A stretch of 64,000 nucleotides of DNA from Mycobacterium xenopi. GTDB lineage: Bacteria > Actinomycetota > Actinomycetes > Mycobacteriales > Mycobacteriaceae. The stretch spans positions 3,224,001 to 3,288,000 of the forward strand of contig NZ_AP022314.1 of NCBI RefSeq assembly GCF_009936235.1. Reading direction: 5' to 3'. The position numbers were made by a program, and so were the translations under genes. This document shows positions 50,444 to 59,019 of the stretch, piece by piece (positions within the stretch are counted from its first letter, which is position 1; every line of letters begins with the position of its first letter). The notes beneath the pieces were generated by a model, which saw only the letters and a program-made list of their open reading frames with translations, was not told the origin of the DNA and made no database searches.

Positions 50444-50748
50444 CGCGGGTCGAGCGCCGAAAGCTCCTGCGCGCTGTGTCCCTCGTTGGCGGTGAAGGCC
50501 GTCCCTGCCATGGCCATGTGGTACGACAGCCCACCCACACTGCGCTTGTGCTCGGCGTGACGGGTCTCCCAGCGCGTCATCACTTCCGACAGCGCCTTAG
50601 CCGACTCGCCGATCCAGCCCGGCGCGGCATCAGCCAGCTGGTCCTCATGCACCATGAAGTTGATCGCAGCGTCGCCGACCGAGGCTTCCAGGTGGGTGCT
50701 GCCCGCCGCCACCGCCGCCGGGTCCACCTGGACGAACTCCCCTGCCAT
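50440..50748 (-). CDS. WXG100-like ESX partner protein
   Basis: A 102-residue helical-hairpin protein with W45-I-G47 between two long helices, the hallmark of WXG100/Esx substrates. I do not see the usual C-terminal Y-x3-D/E export signal, so export may rely on the partner. ATG 50746-50748 is chosen because GGAGGT lies just upstream (spacing is tight); an ATG four codons earlier lacks a site. First gene of the WXG operon. It overlaps the following gene, consistent with a heterodimer. Confidence 0.75.
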   Translation of the reverse strand: MAGEFVQVDPAAVAAGSTHLEASVGDAAINFMVHEDQLADAAPGWIGESAKALSEVMTRWETRHAEHKRSVGGLSYHMAMAGTAFTANEGHSAQELSALDPR

Positions 50749-50834
50749 GCCACCTCCCATGACTACGGCGCAAATTGTAACGGTGTTGGTTACCGTCGGC
50801 GAACCGGTGCGCTGCTGATCATCGCCCGCGCGCA

Positions 50835-51042
50835 TTACATCGCGCAGGAGTGAGAAAACAGCAACACCGGCCAGGAAATCAGTGACGCCACGAAGGTCAC
50901 CAACGCGTCGTGTCCCTGCTCGACCTGCACTTGGCGCAGGCCCTCACCGTGCGCCAGCAACGATCGCGCCGACGGCGAGATAGGGAATCGCGCACACCAA
51001 GGCAACTTCGAGCAATGCGGCGATGCTGACTTGATAGTTCAC
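50835..51042 (-). pseudogene. Small hydrophobic protein paralogue, frameshifted
   Basis: About 88 per cent identical by eye to the intact gene at 47711-47920 over its full length. The frame from GTG (51040-51042) runs through IAALLEVALVCAIPYLAVGAIVAGA, then breaks because two bases are missing compared with the intact copy. The rest (EGLRQVQVEQGHDALV to the terminal SHSCAM and TAA at 50835-50837) continues in another frame. Repair gives 69 residues. May be decay or a sequence error. Confidence 0.75.
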
Positions 51043-51134
51043 CAGGCGACGCAACAGGGTGAGCAGATACGCCGTCTGCCGGGATGGGCGACATCGTGGT
51101 GGTCGGACGAATCGGACATAAGGATCCTCGACGA

Positions 51135-51336
51135 TTAGGCCAGGCAGACGCCACCGAGCTCCAGTGCCGGCCACAGCGCGATCGATCGGAGTACGGACAG
51201 CGTCAGGTGCAGACCCTGCAAGTGCTCCAAGTGGGTCGGTGTGAGTGCTGGCCCAAACGATGCCCACCGCGAGGTAAGGAACGCCGGATAGCACTGCGAT
51301 ACAGGCAAGTTCGACGATCGTGAGGTGGAAGTTCAA
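51135..51336 (-). pseudogene. Second, divergent small hydrophobic protein paralogue, frameshifted
   Basis: Starts MNFHLTIVELACIAVL and contains GVPYLAVGIVWASTHTDP, parallel to the ALVCAIPYLAVGAIVAG part of its neighbours. After that, a sensible hydrophobic tail (LEHLQGLHLTLSVL to GGVCLA, with TAA at 51135-51137) lies in another frame. The 202-bp span is one base off a whole number of codons. An open frame of 130 residues that runs from here into the next paralogue is a frameshift artefact. Confidence 0.6.
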
Positions 51337-51443
51337 TACGCGGTCGAGCAGGCTGAGCTATGAACTCACTTCCGGTAGAGGCCACCGATAGCCGTTGTGT
51401 TAACGACCATTCTGGTGGTGCGGTCGATTTTCAGGTCCTCCCT

Positions 51444-51959
51444 CTAGATCGGCGCTGCCCCACGCAGATGCTCGAAGATCAAGGAGGTCTGGGTGCCCGC
51501 GACGTCGGCATCTGCGTTGAGGTTCTCGACCACGAACGACCGCAGGTCTTCGGTGTCGCGAGCCGCGACGTGCAGGATGAAATCGTCGGGACCGGCAAGG
51601 AAGTAGACGTCCATCACCTGCGGCTTACGCCGGATCTGTTGGATGAAATTGCGGATCTTGCCGCGCGCGCTGGACTGCAGGTTGACCGCGATCATTGCCT
51701 GCAACGGCAGTCCGATCGCGACGGGGTCGAGGTCGGTGTAGAAGCCGCGGATCACACCAAGCTCCACCAACCGTCGAACCCGGCCATGACAGGTCGAAGG
51801 GGCGACACCGACCTTCTCCGCGAGCGCGCTGTTGGTGATCCGGGCATCGGCATGCAACAGGCTCAAGATTCGACGGTCCACATCATCGAGACCTGCTGGC
51901 CGAAGATCCTTCGCCCCGGGTGCGTCAGCACGCGCGGTTTCAGTCGAATCTACAGACAT
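51444..51959 (-). CDS. aldR: Lrp/AsnC-family regulator AldR
   Basis: A 171-residue Lrp/AsnC protein: N-terminal winged helix (about 23-75; DDVDRRILSLLHADARITNSALAEKVGV) and C-terminal RAM effector domain with the conserved GPDDFILHV. Divergent from ald, which in mycobacteria it controls in response to alanine and related amino acids. The ATG (51957-51959) is 103 bp from the ald start. Binding sites are expected in that spacer, where a perfect palindrome is seen. Corresponds to Rv2779c. Confidence 0.93.
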   Translation of the reverse strand: MSVDSTETARADAPGAKDLRPAGLDDVDRRILSLLHADARITNSALAEKVGVAPSTCHGRVRRLVELGVIRGFYTDLDPVAIGLPLQAMIAVNLQSSARGKIRNFIQQIRRKPQVMDVYFLAGPDDFILHVAARDTEDLRSFVVENLNADADVAGTQTSLIFEHLRGAAPI

Positions 51960-52010
51960 AAGCCGCAGTCTAGAGAATCATCGACAGCTAGATTGCAGGC
52001 ATATCGAACT

Positions 52011-52028
52011 TTCTTCACAATTGAAGAA
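52011..52028. promoter_or_regulatory. Palindromic candidate AldR operator in the aldR-ald spacer
   Basis: TTCTTCACAATTGAAGAA: perfect 7-bp arms TTCTTCA and TGAAGAA around CAAT, 34 bp upstream of the ald ATG. A second inverted pair (TCTAGA and CTAGA, about 51969-51991) lies 20 bp away. Lrp-family regulators bind such spaced A/T-rich dyads. Assignment to AldR rests on location. Confidence 0.6.
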
Positions 52029-52062
52029 GGTCTTTTCAGCGAGCTCTGGCATAGGAGCGATC

Positions 52063-53178
52063 ATGCGCGTCGGGATTCCGGCCGAGACCAAGAACAACGA
52101 ATTCCGGGTCGCCATCACCCCTGCCGGCGTCGCGGAACTGACCCGGCGGGGCCACGAGGTACTTGTCCAGACCGGCGCCGGAGAGGGCTCGGCCATCGCC
52201 GACACCGACTTCAAGGCCACCGGCGCGCAACTGGTCAACACAGCCGAGGAGGTGTGGGCCTCTGCCGAACTGGTGCTCAAGGTCAAAGAGCCAACCCCGA
52301 GCGAGTACGCCCGCCTGCGACGCGGTCAGGTCCTGTTCACGTTCTTGCACCTGGCGGCTTCGCGGTCGTGCACGGAAGCGCTGCTGACCTCCGGAATCAC
52401 ATCGATCGCCTACGAGACCGTCCAGACTGCTGCCGGCGAGCTGCCGTTGCTGGCGCCGATGAGCGAGATCGCCGGACGGCTCTCCGCTCAAGTCGGCGCT
52501 TACCACCTGATGCGCACCCACGGTGGCCGGGGCCTGCTAATGGGTGGAGTACCTGGCGTGGAGCCGGCCGATGTCGTGGTGATCGGCGGTGGCACCGCCG
52601 GCTACAACGCGGCCCGACTCGCCAACGGGATGGGCGCTCACGTCACGGTTTTGGACATCAACATCAACAAACTGCGCAAGCTTGACGCCGCGTTCGGCGG
52701 TCAGGTCCGCACCAGATACTCGTCGGCCTACGATCTTGAAGACGTCGTAAAGCACGCCGACCTGGTGATCGGCGCCGTCTTGGTGCCCGGCGCCAAGGCG
52801 CCTAAAGTGTTATCAAATTCCCTTGTCGCGCAGATGAAACCCGGTGCAGTGCTGGTCGATATCGCCATCGACCAGGGTGGCTGCTTCGAGGACTCGCGGC
52901 CGACCACGCACGACCGTCCGACGTTCGCGGTGCATGACGCGGTGTTCTACTGTGTCACGAACATGCCCGCTTCGGTGCCGAAGACGTCGACGTTCGCGTT
53001 GACCAACGCCACCATGCCCTATGTGATCAAGCTGGCCGACCACGGTTGGAGAGCCGCCTGCCGGTCCGATCCGGCGCTGGCCAAAGGGCTTTCAACCCAC
53101 GACGGCGCGCTGCTGTGCGAGCAAGTTGCTGACGACCTCGATATGCCGTTCACCGACCCGGCAAGCGTGCTCGCCTGA
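52063..53178 (+). CDS. ald: Alanine dehydrogenase
   Basis: Interconverts L-alanine and pyruvate plus ammonia with NAD; used in nitrogen assimilation and in redox balance under low oxygen. Exactly 371 residues, as in M. tuberculosis Rv2780. The catalytic residues Lys75 (LKVKEPTP) and His96 (FTFLHLAAS) are present, and the NAD motif is VIGGGTAGYNAA. ATG 52063 follows AGGAGCG. No frameshift, unlike the M. bovis gene. Controlled by the divergent aldR. Confidence 0.96.
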   Translation: MRVGIPAETKNNEFRVAITPAGVAELTRRGHEVLVQTGAGEGSAIADTDFKATGAQLVNTAEEVWASAELVLKVKEPTPSEYARLRRGQVLFTFLHLAASRSCTEALLTSGITSIAYETVQTAAGELPLLAPMSEIAGRLSAQVGAYHLMRTHGGRGLLMGGVPGVEPADVVVIGGGTAGYNAARLANGMGAHVTVLDININKLRKLDAAFGGQVRTRYSSAYDLEDVVKHADLVIGAVLVPGAKAPKVLSNSLVAQMKPGAVLVDIAIDQGGCFEDSRPTTHDRPTFAVHDAVFYCVTNMPASVPKTSTFALTNATMPYVIKLADHGWRAACRSDPALAKGLSTHDGALLCEQVADDLDMPFTDPASVLA

Positions 53179-53189
53179 TGGCGCGGGCA

Positions 53190-54206
53190 CTACACGAGTG
53201 ACGCCACGATCTCCGCGGCAGGGCCTGGGCGAGCCGTAGCGAACGCGGTTCCGGCCCAAAGGTTTATCCCATGCGGGTCATCGGCAGCCGCGGCTGCCTT
53301 GCGGATCGGCGACGTCATGTGGTTGACCTCTGGATAGCCAAGCGGCGCAACGTCATCGAGCATGCGGGTGAAGTCGTTTTCGAGTCCACGCGCATATCGC
53401 CCCGAGAATGCCCGAGTCACCAACGTCCTGCCGAACTGCGGGTTTTGCAACGCAGTGCGATGCGCCGAGCACGTGCCGGCTTCGTCGGCCAACAGCAGCG
53501 CGGTGCCCACTTGTGCGGCCACCGCTCCGCTGCGCAATACACCGGCGACATCTTCGGCGGTTCCCAAGCCACCTGCGGCGATCAGCGGAACATCGTGCGC
53601 GGCACGGATTTTGCCCAGAAGTTCACCCAGCGGCTCGGTGCCGGGCTTCATGTCCGGGGCGAAGGTGCCGCGGTGCCCGCCGGCATCCGGCCCCTGCACC
53701 ACTAGGCCGTCGGCGCCCGCGGCCAGGGCCACACCGGCCTCATAGGCCGACGTCACCGTGATGAACAGCAAGATTCCCTGGGCACCCAAGCGCCGCAGCA
53801 CATCCGGTGACGGGGCACCAAACGTGAAAGACACCACCTCGGGCCGGACGTCGGCAATCACCTCGAGCTTGCGCTGCCAACCGTCGTCGTCACCGAACCG
53901 GGGCTGGCCCACCTCGACGTCGTAGTGCTCCGCGATCTCGTCAAGTTCTTCGGCGTAGCGGTCCAGCTGCACGTAGTCGGCGACGCTGGGCTGCGGCACA
54001 AACAGGTTGACCCCGATTGGGCCGGTCGTGGCGGCGCGCGCGGCCGCAATGTCGTCGGCCAGGCGCTCCGGGGTCAGGTATCCGCCGGCGACGAAACCCA
54101 ACCCGCCCGCATTCGTCACCGCGGCGGCCAGCGCCGGCGTACCTGGGCCGCCGGCCATCGGCGCTCCCACCACCGGGACCTCGAGATCCCAGAACCCTAA
54201 GACCAT
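53190..54206 (-). CDS. Nitronate monooxygenase-like flavoprotein (Rv2781c-like)
   Basis: A 338-residue FMN TIM-barrel protein of the nitronate monooxygenase/2-nitropropane dioxygenase family, with VGAPMAGGPG, GADGLVVQGPDAGGHRG (the conserved His) and IAAGGLGTAEDVA. Detoxifies alkyl nitronates such as propionate-3-nitronate or has another flavin role. ATG 54204-54206 lies 4 bp after the pepR stop, so it is likely co-transcribed with pnp-pepR. Confidence 0.9.
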   Translation of the reverse strand: MVLGFWDLEVPVVGAPMAGGPGTPALAAAVTNAGGLGFVAGGYLTPERLADDIAAARAATTGPIGVNLFVPQPSVADYVQLDRYAEELDEIAEHYDVEVGQPRFGDDDGWQRKLEVIADVRPEVVSFTFGAPSPDVLRRLGAQGILLFITVTSAYEAGVALAAGADGLVVQGPDAGGHRGTFAPDMKPGTEPLGELLGKIRAAHDVPLIAAGGLGTAEDVAGVLRSGAVAAQVGTALLLADEAGTCSAHRTALQNPQFGRTLVTRAFSGRYARGLENDFTRMLDDVAPLGYPEVNHMTSPIRKAAAAADDPHGINLWAGTAFATARPGPAAEIVASLV

Positions 54207-54210
54207 GGCG

Positions 54211-55557
54211 CTACTGTACTATCGCCCGAAGCTGTTGGGGCACCGCTCGTTTCGAGCGGTATGGACCCAGAACCGCGACGCCGTAGGGTCTGCGCAGGAG
54301 CCGGCGCGCCACCGAGTTGACTTCGTCGACGGTGACGGCGTCGAGCTCCTGCAAGGTCCGCTCGATGCTGCGATGCTCGCCGTAATTCAGTTCACTGCGC
54401 CCGATGCGGTTCATCCGCGAACTGGAATCCTCCAGGCCGAGGACCAGCCCGCCGCGCAACGACCCCTTGGCGATCCGGCATTCGGCCTCCGTGATACCGT
54501 CGCGCGCCACCGATTCGAGCACGTCACACGTCACCTGCGCGACATCGTTGAACCGCTCGGGCAGGCAGGCGGCATATATCGACAGCGCACCGCTGTCGGC
54601 GAAGATGTCCAGCGACGAGTACACCGAATAGGCCAGGCCACGGGTTTCGCGGACCTCCTGGAACAGCCGAGAGCTCAGGCCACCACCGAGCGCAGTGTGC
54701 AGCACCGAAAGCGCCCAGCGGTGCCGCCAATGCCGGCCGGGTGTGCGCACTCCCAGACTCACATGGGTTTGTTCGGCATCGCGGTTGAGCACCGCCATAC
54801 GCGGTCGGCCATTGATCCGCCCGGCGCCTTTGCGTGGCGCCGCGGGCCGGCGTCCGCGCACCAGCCGCGGCCCGAAATGTTCGCGAACCAGCCCCACCAC
54901 TTCGTCGTGGTCGACGTTGCCGGCCACCGCGACGATCATCCGCTCCGGTGTGTAGCGGCGCGTGTGAAACGAGTGCAGCTGGGAGCGGGTCATCGCCGAC
55001 ACCGATTGCACGGTGCCGATTACCGGGCGACCGACGGGATGGTCGCCGAACAAGGCGCCCAAGAACAGGTCAGCCAGCGTGTCCTCGGGATCATCGTCGC
55101 GCATCGCGATCTCTTCGAGCACGACATCGCGTTCCAATTCGACGTCCTCGGCCGCACAGCGACCGTTGAGCACCACATCGGAAACCAGGTCGACCGCCAG
55201 TTCGAGATCGCTGTCGAGCACGTGCGCGTAGTAGCAGGTGTGCTCCTTGGCCGTGAACGCGTTCAGCTCGCCCCCGACAGCATCCATCGCCTGCGCGATA
55301 TCCACCGCCGTGCGGCTCGGCGTGGACTTGAACAGCAAGTGTTCCAAAAAGTGCGCGGCCCCGGCGACGGTGGCTCCCTCGTCACGCGATCCGACTCCGA
55401 CCCAGACCCCCACCGACGCGGAGCGCACCGCGGGCAGATACTCGGTGACCACGCGCAGCCCGCCGGGCAGCGTGGTGCGCCGGATCGCGGCGGACGGCTC
55501 GGCGCTGTGCGGGCCGCGCCGCAGGGCGCCCCTGTTAACTGCTGGCCGTCGCGGCAT
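54211..55557 (-). CDS. pepR: Zinc protease PepR (M16 family)
   Basis: A 448-residue M16-type processing-peptidase-like protein. The inverted zinc motif is H69-F-L-E72-H73, with the third ligand Glu in LERDVVLEEIAM region. The second half-domain (residues ~230-448) completes the clam-shell fold. The ATG (55555-55557) lies inside the 3' end of pnp, an overlap of 23 bp; an upstream open extension is pnp in another frame. Substrate unknown. Confidence 0.93.
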   Translation of the reverse strand: MPRRPAVNRGALRRGPHSAEPSAAIRRTTLPGGLRVVTEYLPAVRSASVGVWVGVGSRDEGATVAGAAHFLEHLLFKSTPSRTAVDIAQAMDAVGGELNAFTAKEHTCYYAHVLDSDLELAVDLVSDVVLNGRCAAEDVELERDVVLEEIAMRDDDPEDTLADLFLGALFGDHPVGRPVIGTVQSVSAMTRSQLHSFHTRRYTPERMIVAVAGNVDHDEVVGLVREHFGPRLVRGRRPAAPRKGAGRINGRPRMAVLNRDAEQTHVSLGVRTPGRHWRHRWALSVLHTALGGGLSSRLFQEVRETRGLAYSVYSSLDIFADSGALSIYAACLPERFNDVAQVTCDVLESVARDGITEAECRIAKGSLRGGLVLGLEDSSSRMNRIGRSELNYGEHRSIERTLQELDAVTVDEVNSVARRLLRRPYGVAVLGPYRSKRAVPQQLRAIVQ

Positions 55558-57802
55558 CGGCTGGCGCGGCCCCTGAACTCGCGGACTCGTCGTCGCCGAG
55601 GGGCACCAAGGAGATCTTGCCTCGCCTGTCGATATCGGCGATCTCGACTCGCAGCTTGTCACCCACGTTGAGCACGTCCTCGACCCGGGCAATGCGCTTG
55701 CCCTTGCCGAGCTTGGAGATGTGCACCAGGCCGTCGCGTCCCGGCAGCAACGACACGAACGCGCCGAAATCCGTTGTCTTGACCACGGTTCCGAGGAACC
55801 GCTCGCCGACCTTGGGCAGCTGCGGGTTGGCGATCGCGTTGATCCGCTCGATCGCTGCCTCCGCGGAGGGTCCATCGGTGGCACCGACATACACCGTGCC
55901 GTCGTCCTCGATGGAAATTTGCGCGCCGGTCTCCTCGGTGATGGCATTGATGATCTTGCCCTTGGGCCCAATCACCTCACCGATCTTGTCGACCGGCACA
56001 TGGATGGTGGTGACCCGCGGTGCGTAGGGGCTCATCTCGTCGGGCCTGTCGATGGCCTCGGCCATGACCTCCAGGATGGTCAGCCGGGCATCACGCGCCT
56101 GAGCGAGCGCGCTGGCGAGCACCTCCGACGGGATCCCGTCGAGTTTGGTGTCGAGTTGCAGCGCGGTGACGAAGTCCCTGGTGCCGGCAACTTTGAAGTC
56201 CATGTCGCCGAAAGCGTCCTCGGCGCCGAGGATATCGGTCAGCGTGACGAAGCGGCGCTCGGTGCGGCCATCGGGCAGCTCCACATCGTCGGAAACCAGA
56301 CCCATTGCGATGCCCGCCACCGGCGCTTTAAGCGGCACCCCGGCGTTGAGCAGCGCCAGCGTGGACGCGCACACCGACCCCATCGACGTCGAACCGTTGG
56401 AGCCCAACGCCTCCGAGACCTGGCGGATCGCGTACGGGAATTCCTCGACGCTGGGCAGCACCGGGATCAGTGCCCTCTCCGCCAGCGCGCCGTGCCCGAT
56501 CTCGCGCCGCTTGGGCGAGCCGATTCGGCCGGTTTCGCCGGTGGAGAACGGCGGGAAGTTGTAGTGGTGCATGTAACGTTTGGTGGTTTCCGGCCCCAGC
56601 GAGTCGATCTGCTGGGCCATCTTGATCATGTCAAGCGTTGTGACGCCGAGGATCTGGGTCTCGCCGCGCTCAAACAAAGCGCTGCCGTGCGCTCGCGGCA
56701 CCACCGAGACTTCCGCGGACAGCGCGCGGATGTCGGTGACGCCACGGCCGTCGATGCGGAAATGGTCGGTCAGGATGCGCTGCCGGACCAGTTTCTTGGT
56801 CAGCGCGCGAAACGCCGCACTGACTTCTTTCTCACGACCGGGATAGGTGTCGGCGAGCCGCGCCAGCACCTCGGCCTTGATCTCGTCGGTGCGGTTGTTG
56901 CGCTCGGTCTTGCCGGGGATGGTCAGCGCGGCGGCCAGTTCGTCGGTGGCCACCGAAGCCACCGAGTAGTACACGTCGTCGCCGTAGTCGGGGAACAACG
57001 GGAATTCGCCGGTCGGCTTTGCCGCGGCGTCGGCCAGTTCCTGCTGGGCCGCGCACAGCGTGGCGATGAACGGTTTAGCAGCCTCAAGACCTTCGGCCAC
57101 AACGGTTTCCGTCGGCGCCTGCGCTCCGCCTGCGATCAGTTCGACGGCGTTCTCGGTGGCTTCGGCCTCCACCATCATGATGGCGACGTCCGGCTTGCCT
57201 GTTTCGGTCGTGTCCGTCAAGCGACCGGCGACCACCATGTCGAATGTGGCCCGCTCGGTCTGTTCGACCGTCGGGAACGCCACCCAGGTGCCGTCGATCA
57301 GCGCGACCCGGACCCCGCCGATCGGGCCGGAGAACGGCAGCCCGCCCAATTGGGTCGATGCCGACGCGGCGTTGATCGCCAGCACGTCGTAGAGCTCGTT
57401 GGGGTCCAGGCTCAGGATCGTCACCACGATCTGGATTTCGTTACGCAGGCCGTTGACGAACGACGGGCGCAGCGGCCGGTCGATGAGCCGGCAGGTCAGG
57501 ATCGCGTCTGTGGACGGCCGTCCCTCGCGACGGAAGAACGAACCGGGAATGCGACCCGCGGCATACATGCGCTCCTCGACGTCGACCGTTAGCGGGAAGA
57601 AGTCGAACTGTTCCTTGGGGGTCTTGCCGACGGTGGTCGCCGACAGCAGCATGTTCTCCTCGTCGAGGTAGGCGACGACGGAGCCGGCGGCTTGCTGTGC
57701 CAGCCGGCCAGTTTCGAAACGGATGGTGCGGGTGCCGAAGCGTCCGTTGTCGATGACGGCGGTCGACTCGAAAACACCCTGTTCAATTTCTGTGACAGAC
57801 AT
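55535..57802 (-). CDS. pnp: Polynucleotide phosphorylase (GpsI/PNPase)
   Basis: Phosphorolytic 3'-5' exoribonuclease. The 755 residues contain two RNase PH domains separated by an alpha domain, followed by KH (about 600-660, HVPVDKIGEVIGPKGK) and S1 (about 670-740, GERFLGTVVKTTDFGAFVSLLPG) RNA-binding domains. The catalytic second PH domain has GGSSTSMGS-like GSNGSTSMGSVC. ATG 57800-57802. In mycobacteria it also takes part in stringent-response metabolism. 342 bp of non-coding sequence precede it. Confidence 0.96.
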   Translation of the reverse strand: MSVTEIEQGVFESTAVIDNGRFGTRTIRFETGRLAQQAAGSVVAYLDEENMLLSATTVGKTPKEQFDFFPLTVDVEERMYAAGRIPGSFFRREGRPSTDAILTCRLIDRPLRPSFVNGLRNEIQIVVTILSLDPNELYDVLAINAASASTQLGGLPFSGPIGGVRVALIDGTWVAFPTVEQTERATFDMVVAGRLTDTTETGKPDVAIMMVEAEATENAVELIAGGAQAPTETVVAEGLEAAKPFIATLCAAQQELADAAAKPTGEFPLFPDYGDDVYYSVASVATDELAAALTIPGKTERNNRTDEIKAEVLARLADTYPGREKEVSAAFRALTKKLVRQRILTDHFRIDGRGVTDIRALSAEVSVVPRAHGSALFERGETQILGVTTLDMIKMAQQIDSLGPETTKRYMHHYNFPPFSTGETGRIGSPKRREIGHGALAERALIPVLPSVEEFPYAIRQVSEALGSNGSTSMGSVCASTLALLNAGVPLKAPVAGIAMGLVSDDVELPDGRTERRFVTLTDILGAEDAFGDMDFKVAGTRDFVTALQLDTKLDGIPSEVLASALAQARDARLTILEVMAEAIDRPDEMSPYAPRVTTIHVPVDKIGEVIGPKGKIINAITEETGAQISIEDDGTVYVGATDGPSAEAAIERINAIANPQLPKVGERFLGTVVKTTDFGAFVSLLPGRDGLVHISKLGKGKRIARVEDVLNVGDKLRVEIADIDRRGKISLVPLGDDESASSGAAPADAATASS

Positions 57803-58144
57803 GGACGTCCGTGCGGCCTCTCTGGATATTCAGCTGTTTCGCGCGGTCACACAAACCCGGTGGGTTCCAGGAAACCAGCAGCTCAGCGAGTCTGAATCCG
57901 ACTACGGCCGTCGATCGAAGCGGCCGGTGTACGCCCGGCAGCCACTACCGAAGACCGCGCGATACAGACTCGCCTTTCCTGCGGTTTGTCATCCTGTTGT
58001 GACGCGCTGGGACGGTACGCGCGGATTGCGCGCCCGCACCTGATCTGAGCGATCTGGCCCAGAACGACCCCACTCTACACTGTCTAGCTGCGTGTTCTTG
58101 CCAATCCCGACGCCCGGGGCGTTCCGGCGCGGCTGGTCAACCCT
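57803..58144. other. Intergenic region upstream of pnp
   Basis: A 342-bp spacer between lppU and pnp. No open frame with coding character, no repeat and no clear strong hairpin was found. It should hold the pnp promoter and leader. A region near 58065-58085 reads TAGACAGTGTAGAGT on the minus strand, but the promoter call is too weak to list. Confidence 0.5.
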
Positions 58145-58642
58145 TTAGGTGACGTCCTCGACGCATACCGCGAATCGCCGCTTCGCATACGCGTAGCCCA
58201 CGCCGCTGACACACTGGTCGACGCTGACCGGGTCCCTCAGACCGGTGAGAATCTGGGTGGCGCGCTGGCGATGCGGCACGGATTTGTCGTTGCAGTCCAC
58301 CCGGACCGGGTCGGTGCGGTTGGCGGGGTCGACGCTCATGCACTCGCCGACTACCCAGTCGATATCCAGGCAGGCGGTGCGGGTCTCGCTGAATCCGTTG
58401 CGCATCGAGTAGGCAGAGTCGACGTCGCCCGGGCACTGATCGCGGGCGACGACGGTGGCCGCGACCTTGAAGTTCGATGCCCGGCTACCACAGGCCACCT
58501 TGGCCGCTACTGGCGGTCGGGCGGTGCCCTCGAGCCGCAGGCAGTCGCCCACCCGCAGGGCACCGGTGGTGGGCCCGGGCGACCACCCGCCGCACGCGGT
58601 GAGTGCGATTGCCGCGATCGCCGCCCCAGCCAGCGCGCGCAT
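58145..58642 (-). CDS. lppU: Lipoprotein LppU
   Basis: A 165-residue exported lipoprotein: signal peptide 1-16 with lipobox LTAC and lipidated Cys17. The mature part has about eight cysteines, probably paired, and no known enzymatic motif. Corresponds to Rv2784c in place and size. ATG 58640-58642, 8 bp after rpsO. Function unknown; it likely sits on the outer face of the cytoplasmic membrane. Confidence 0.92.
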   Translation of the reverse strand: MRALAGAAIAAIALTACGGWSPGPTTGALRVGDCLRLEGTARPPVAAKVACGSRASNFKVAATVVARDQCPGDVDSAYSMRNGFSETRTACLDIDWVVGECMSVDPANRTDPVRVDCNDKSVPHRQRATQILTGLRDPVSVDQCVSGVGYAYAKRRFAVCVEDVT

Positions 58643-58650
58643 CGGCTCTG

Positions 58651-58920
58651 TCAGCGACGCAGGCCCAGTCGCTCGATAAGCGAGCGGTAACGCTCCACAT
58701 CGATCTGGGCCACATATTTCAGCAGGCGGCGGCGCCGCCCTACCAGCAGCAGCAGCCCGCGCCGCGAGTGGTGGTCGTGCTTGTGCACCTTCAGGTGCTC
58801 GGTCAGGTCGGCGATCCGTTTGGTCAACAACGCCACCTGCGCCTCGGGAGACCCGGTGTCGGTCTCGTGCAGGCCGTACTCTCGCAGGATTTCCTTTTTC
58901 TGCTCGGCTGTCAGCGCCAC
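58651..58920 (-). CDS. rpsO: 30S ribosomal protein S15
   Basis: An 89-residue S15, the normal length, starting MALTAEQKKEIL and with the conserved DTGSPEAQVALLT and HKHDHHSRRGLL motifs that bind 16S rRNA h20-h22. Followed by lppU and then pnp, an rpsO-pnp neighbourhood seen in many bacteria, although lppU intervenes. Confidence 0.97.
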   Translation of the reverse strand: MALTAEQKKEILREYGLHETDTGSPEAQVALLTKRIADLTEHLKVHKHDHHSRRGLLLLVGRRRRLLKYVAQIDVERYRSLIERLGLRR

Positions 58921-59019
58921 GAAATACTCTCCATCAATCGGTCCGCGGGGTGAATTCGGCGCGGCCGCCGCGAACTGCAGCTACACGCCGTGGCGCCGGA
59001 AAGTCTAGCAGCGGCCAAA

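Noticed and set aside
50944..51336. A continuous 130-residue protein.
   Set aside because: It joins the front of one small hydrophobic gene to the front of the next through out-of-frame sequence; comparison with the intact copy at 47711-47920 shows frameshifts.
55721..57592. 623-codon plus-strand frame opposite pnp.
   Set aside because: Antisense shadow of PNPase codons in a GC-rich genome; no family resemblance.
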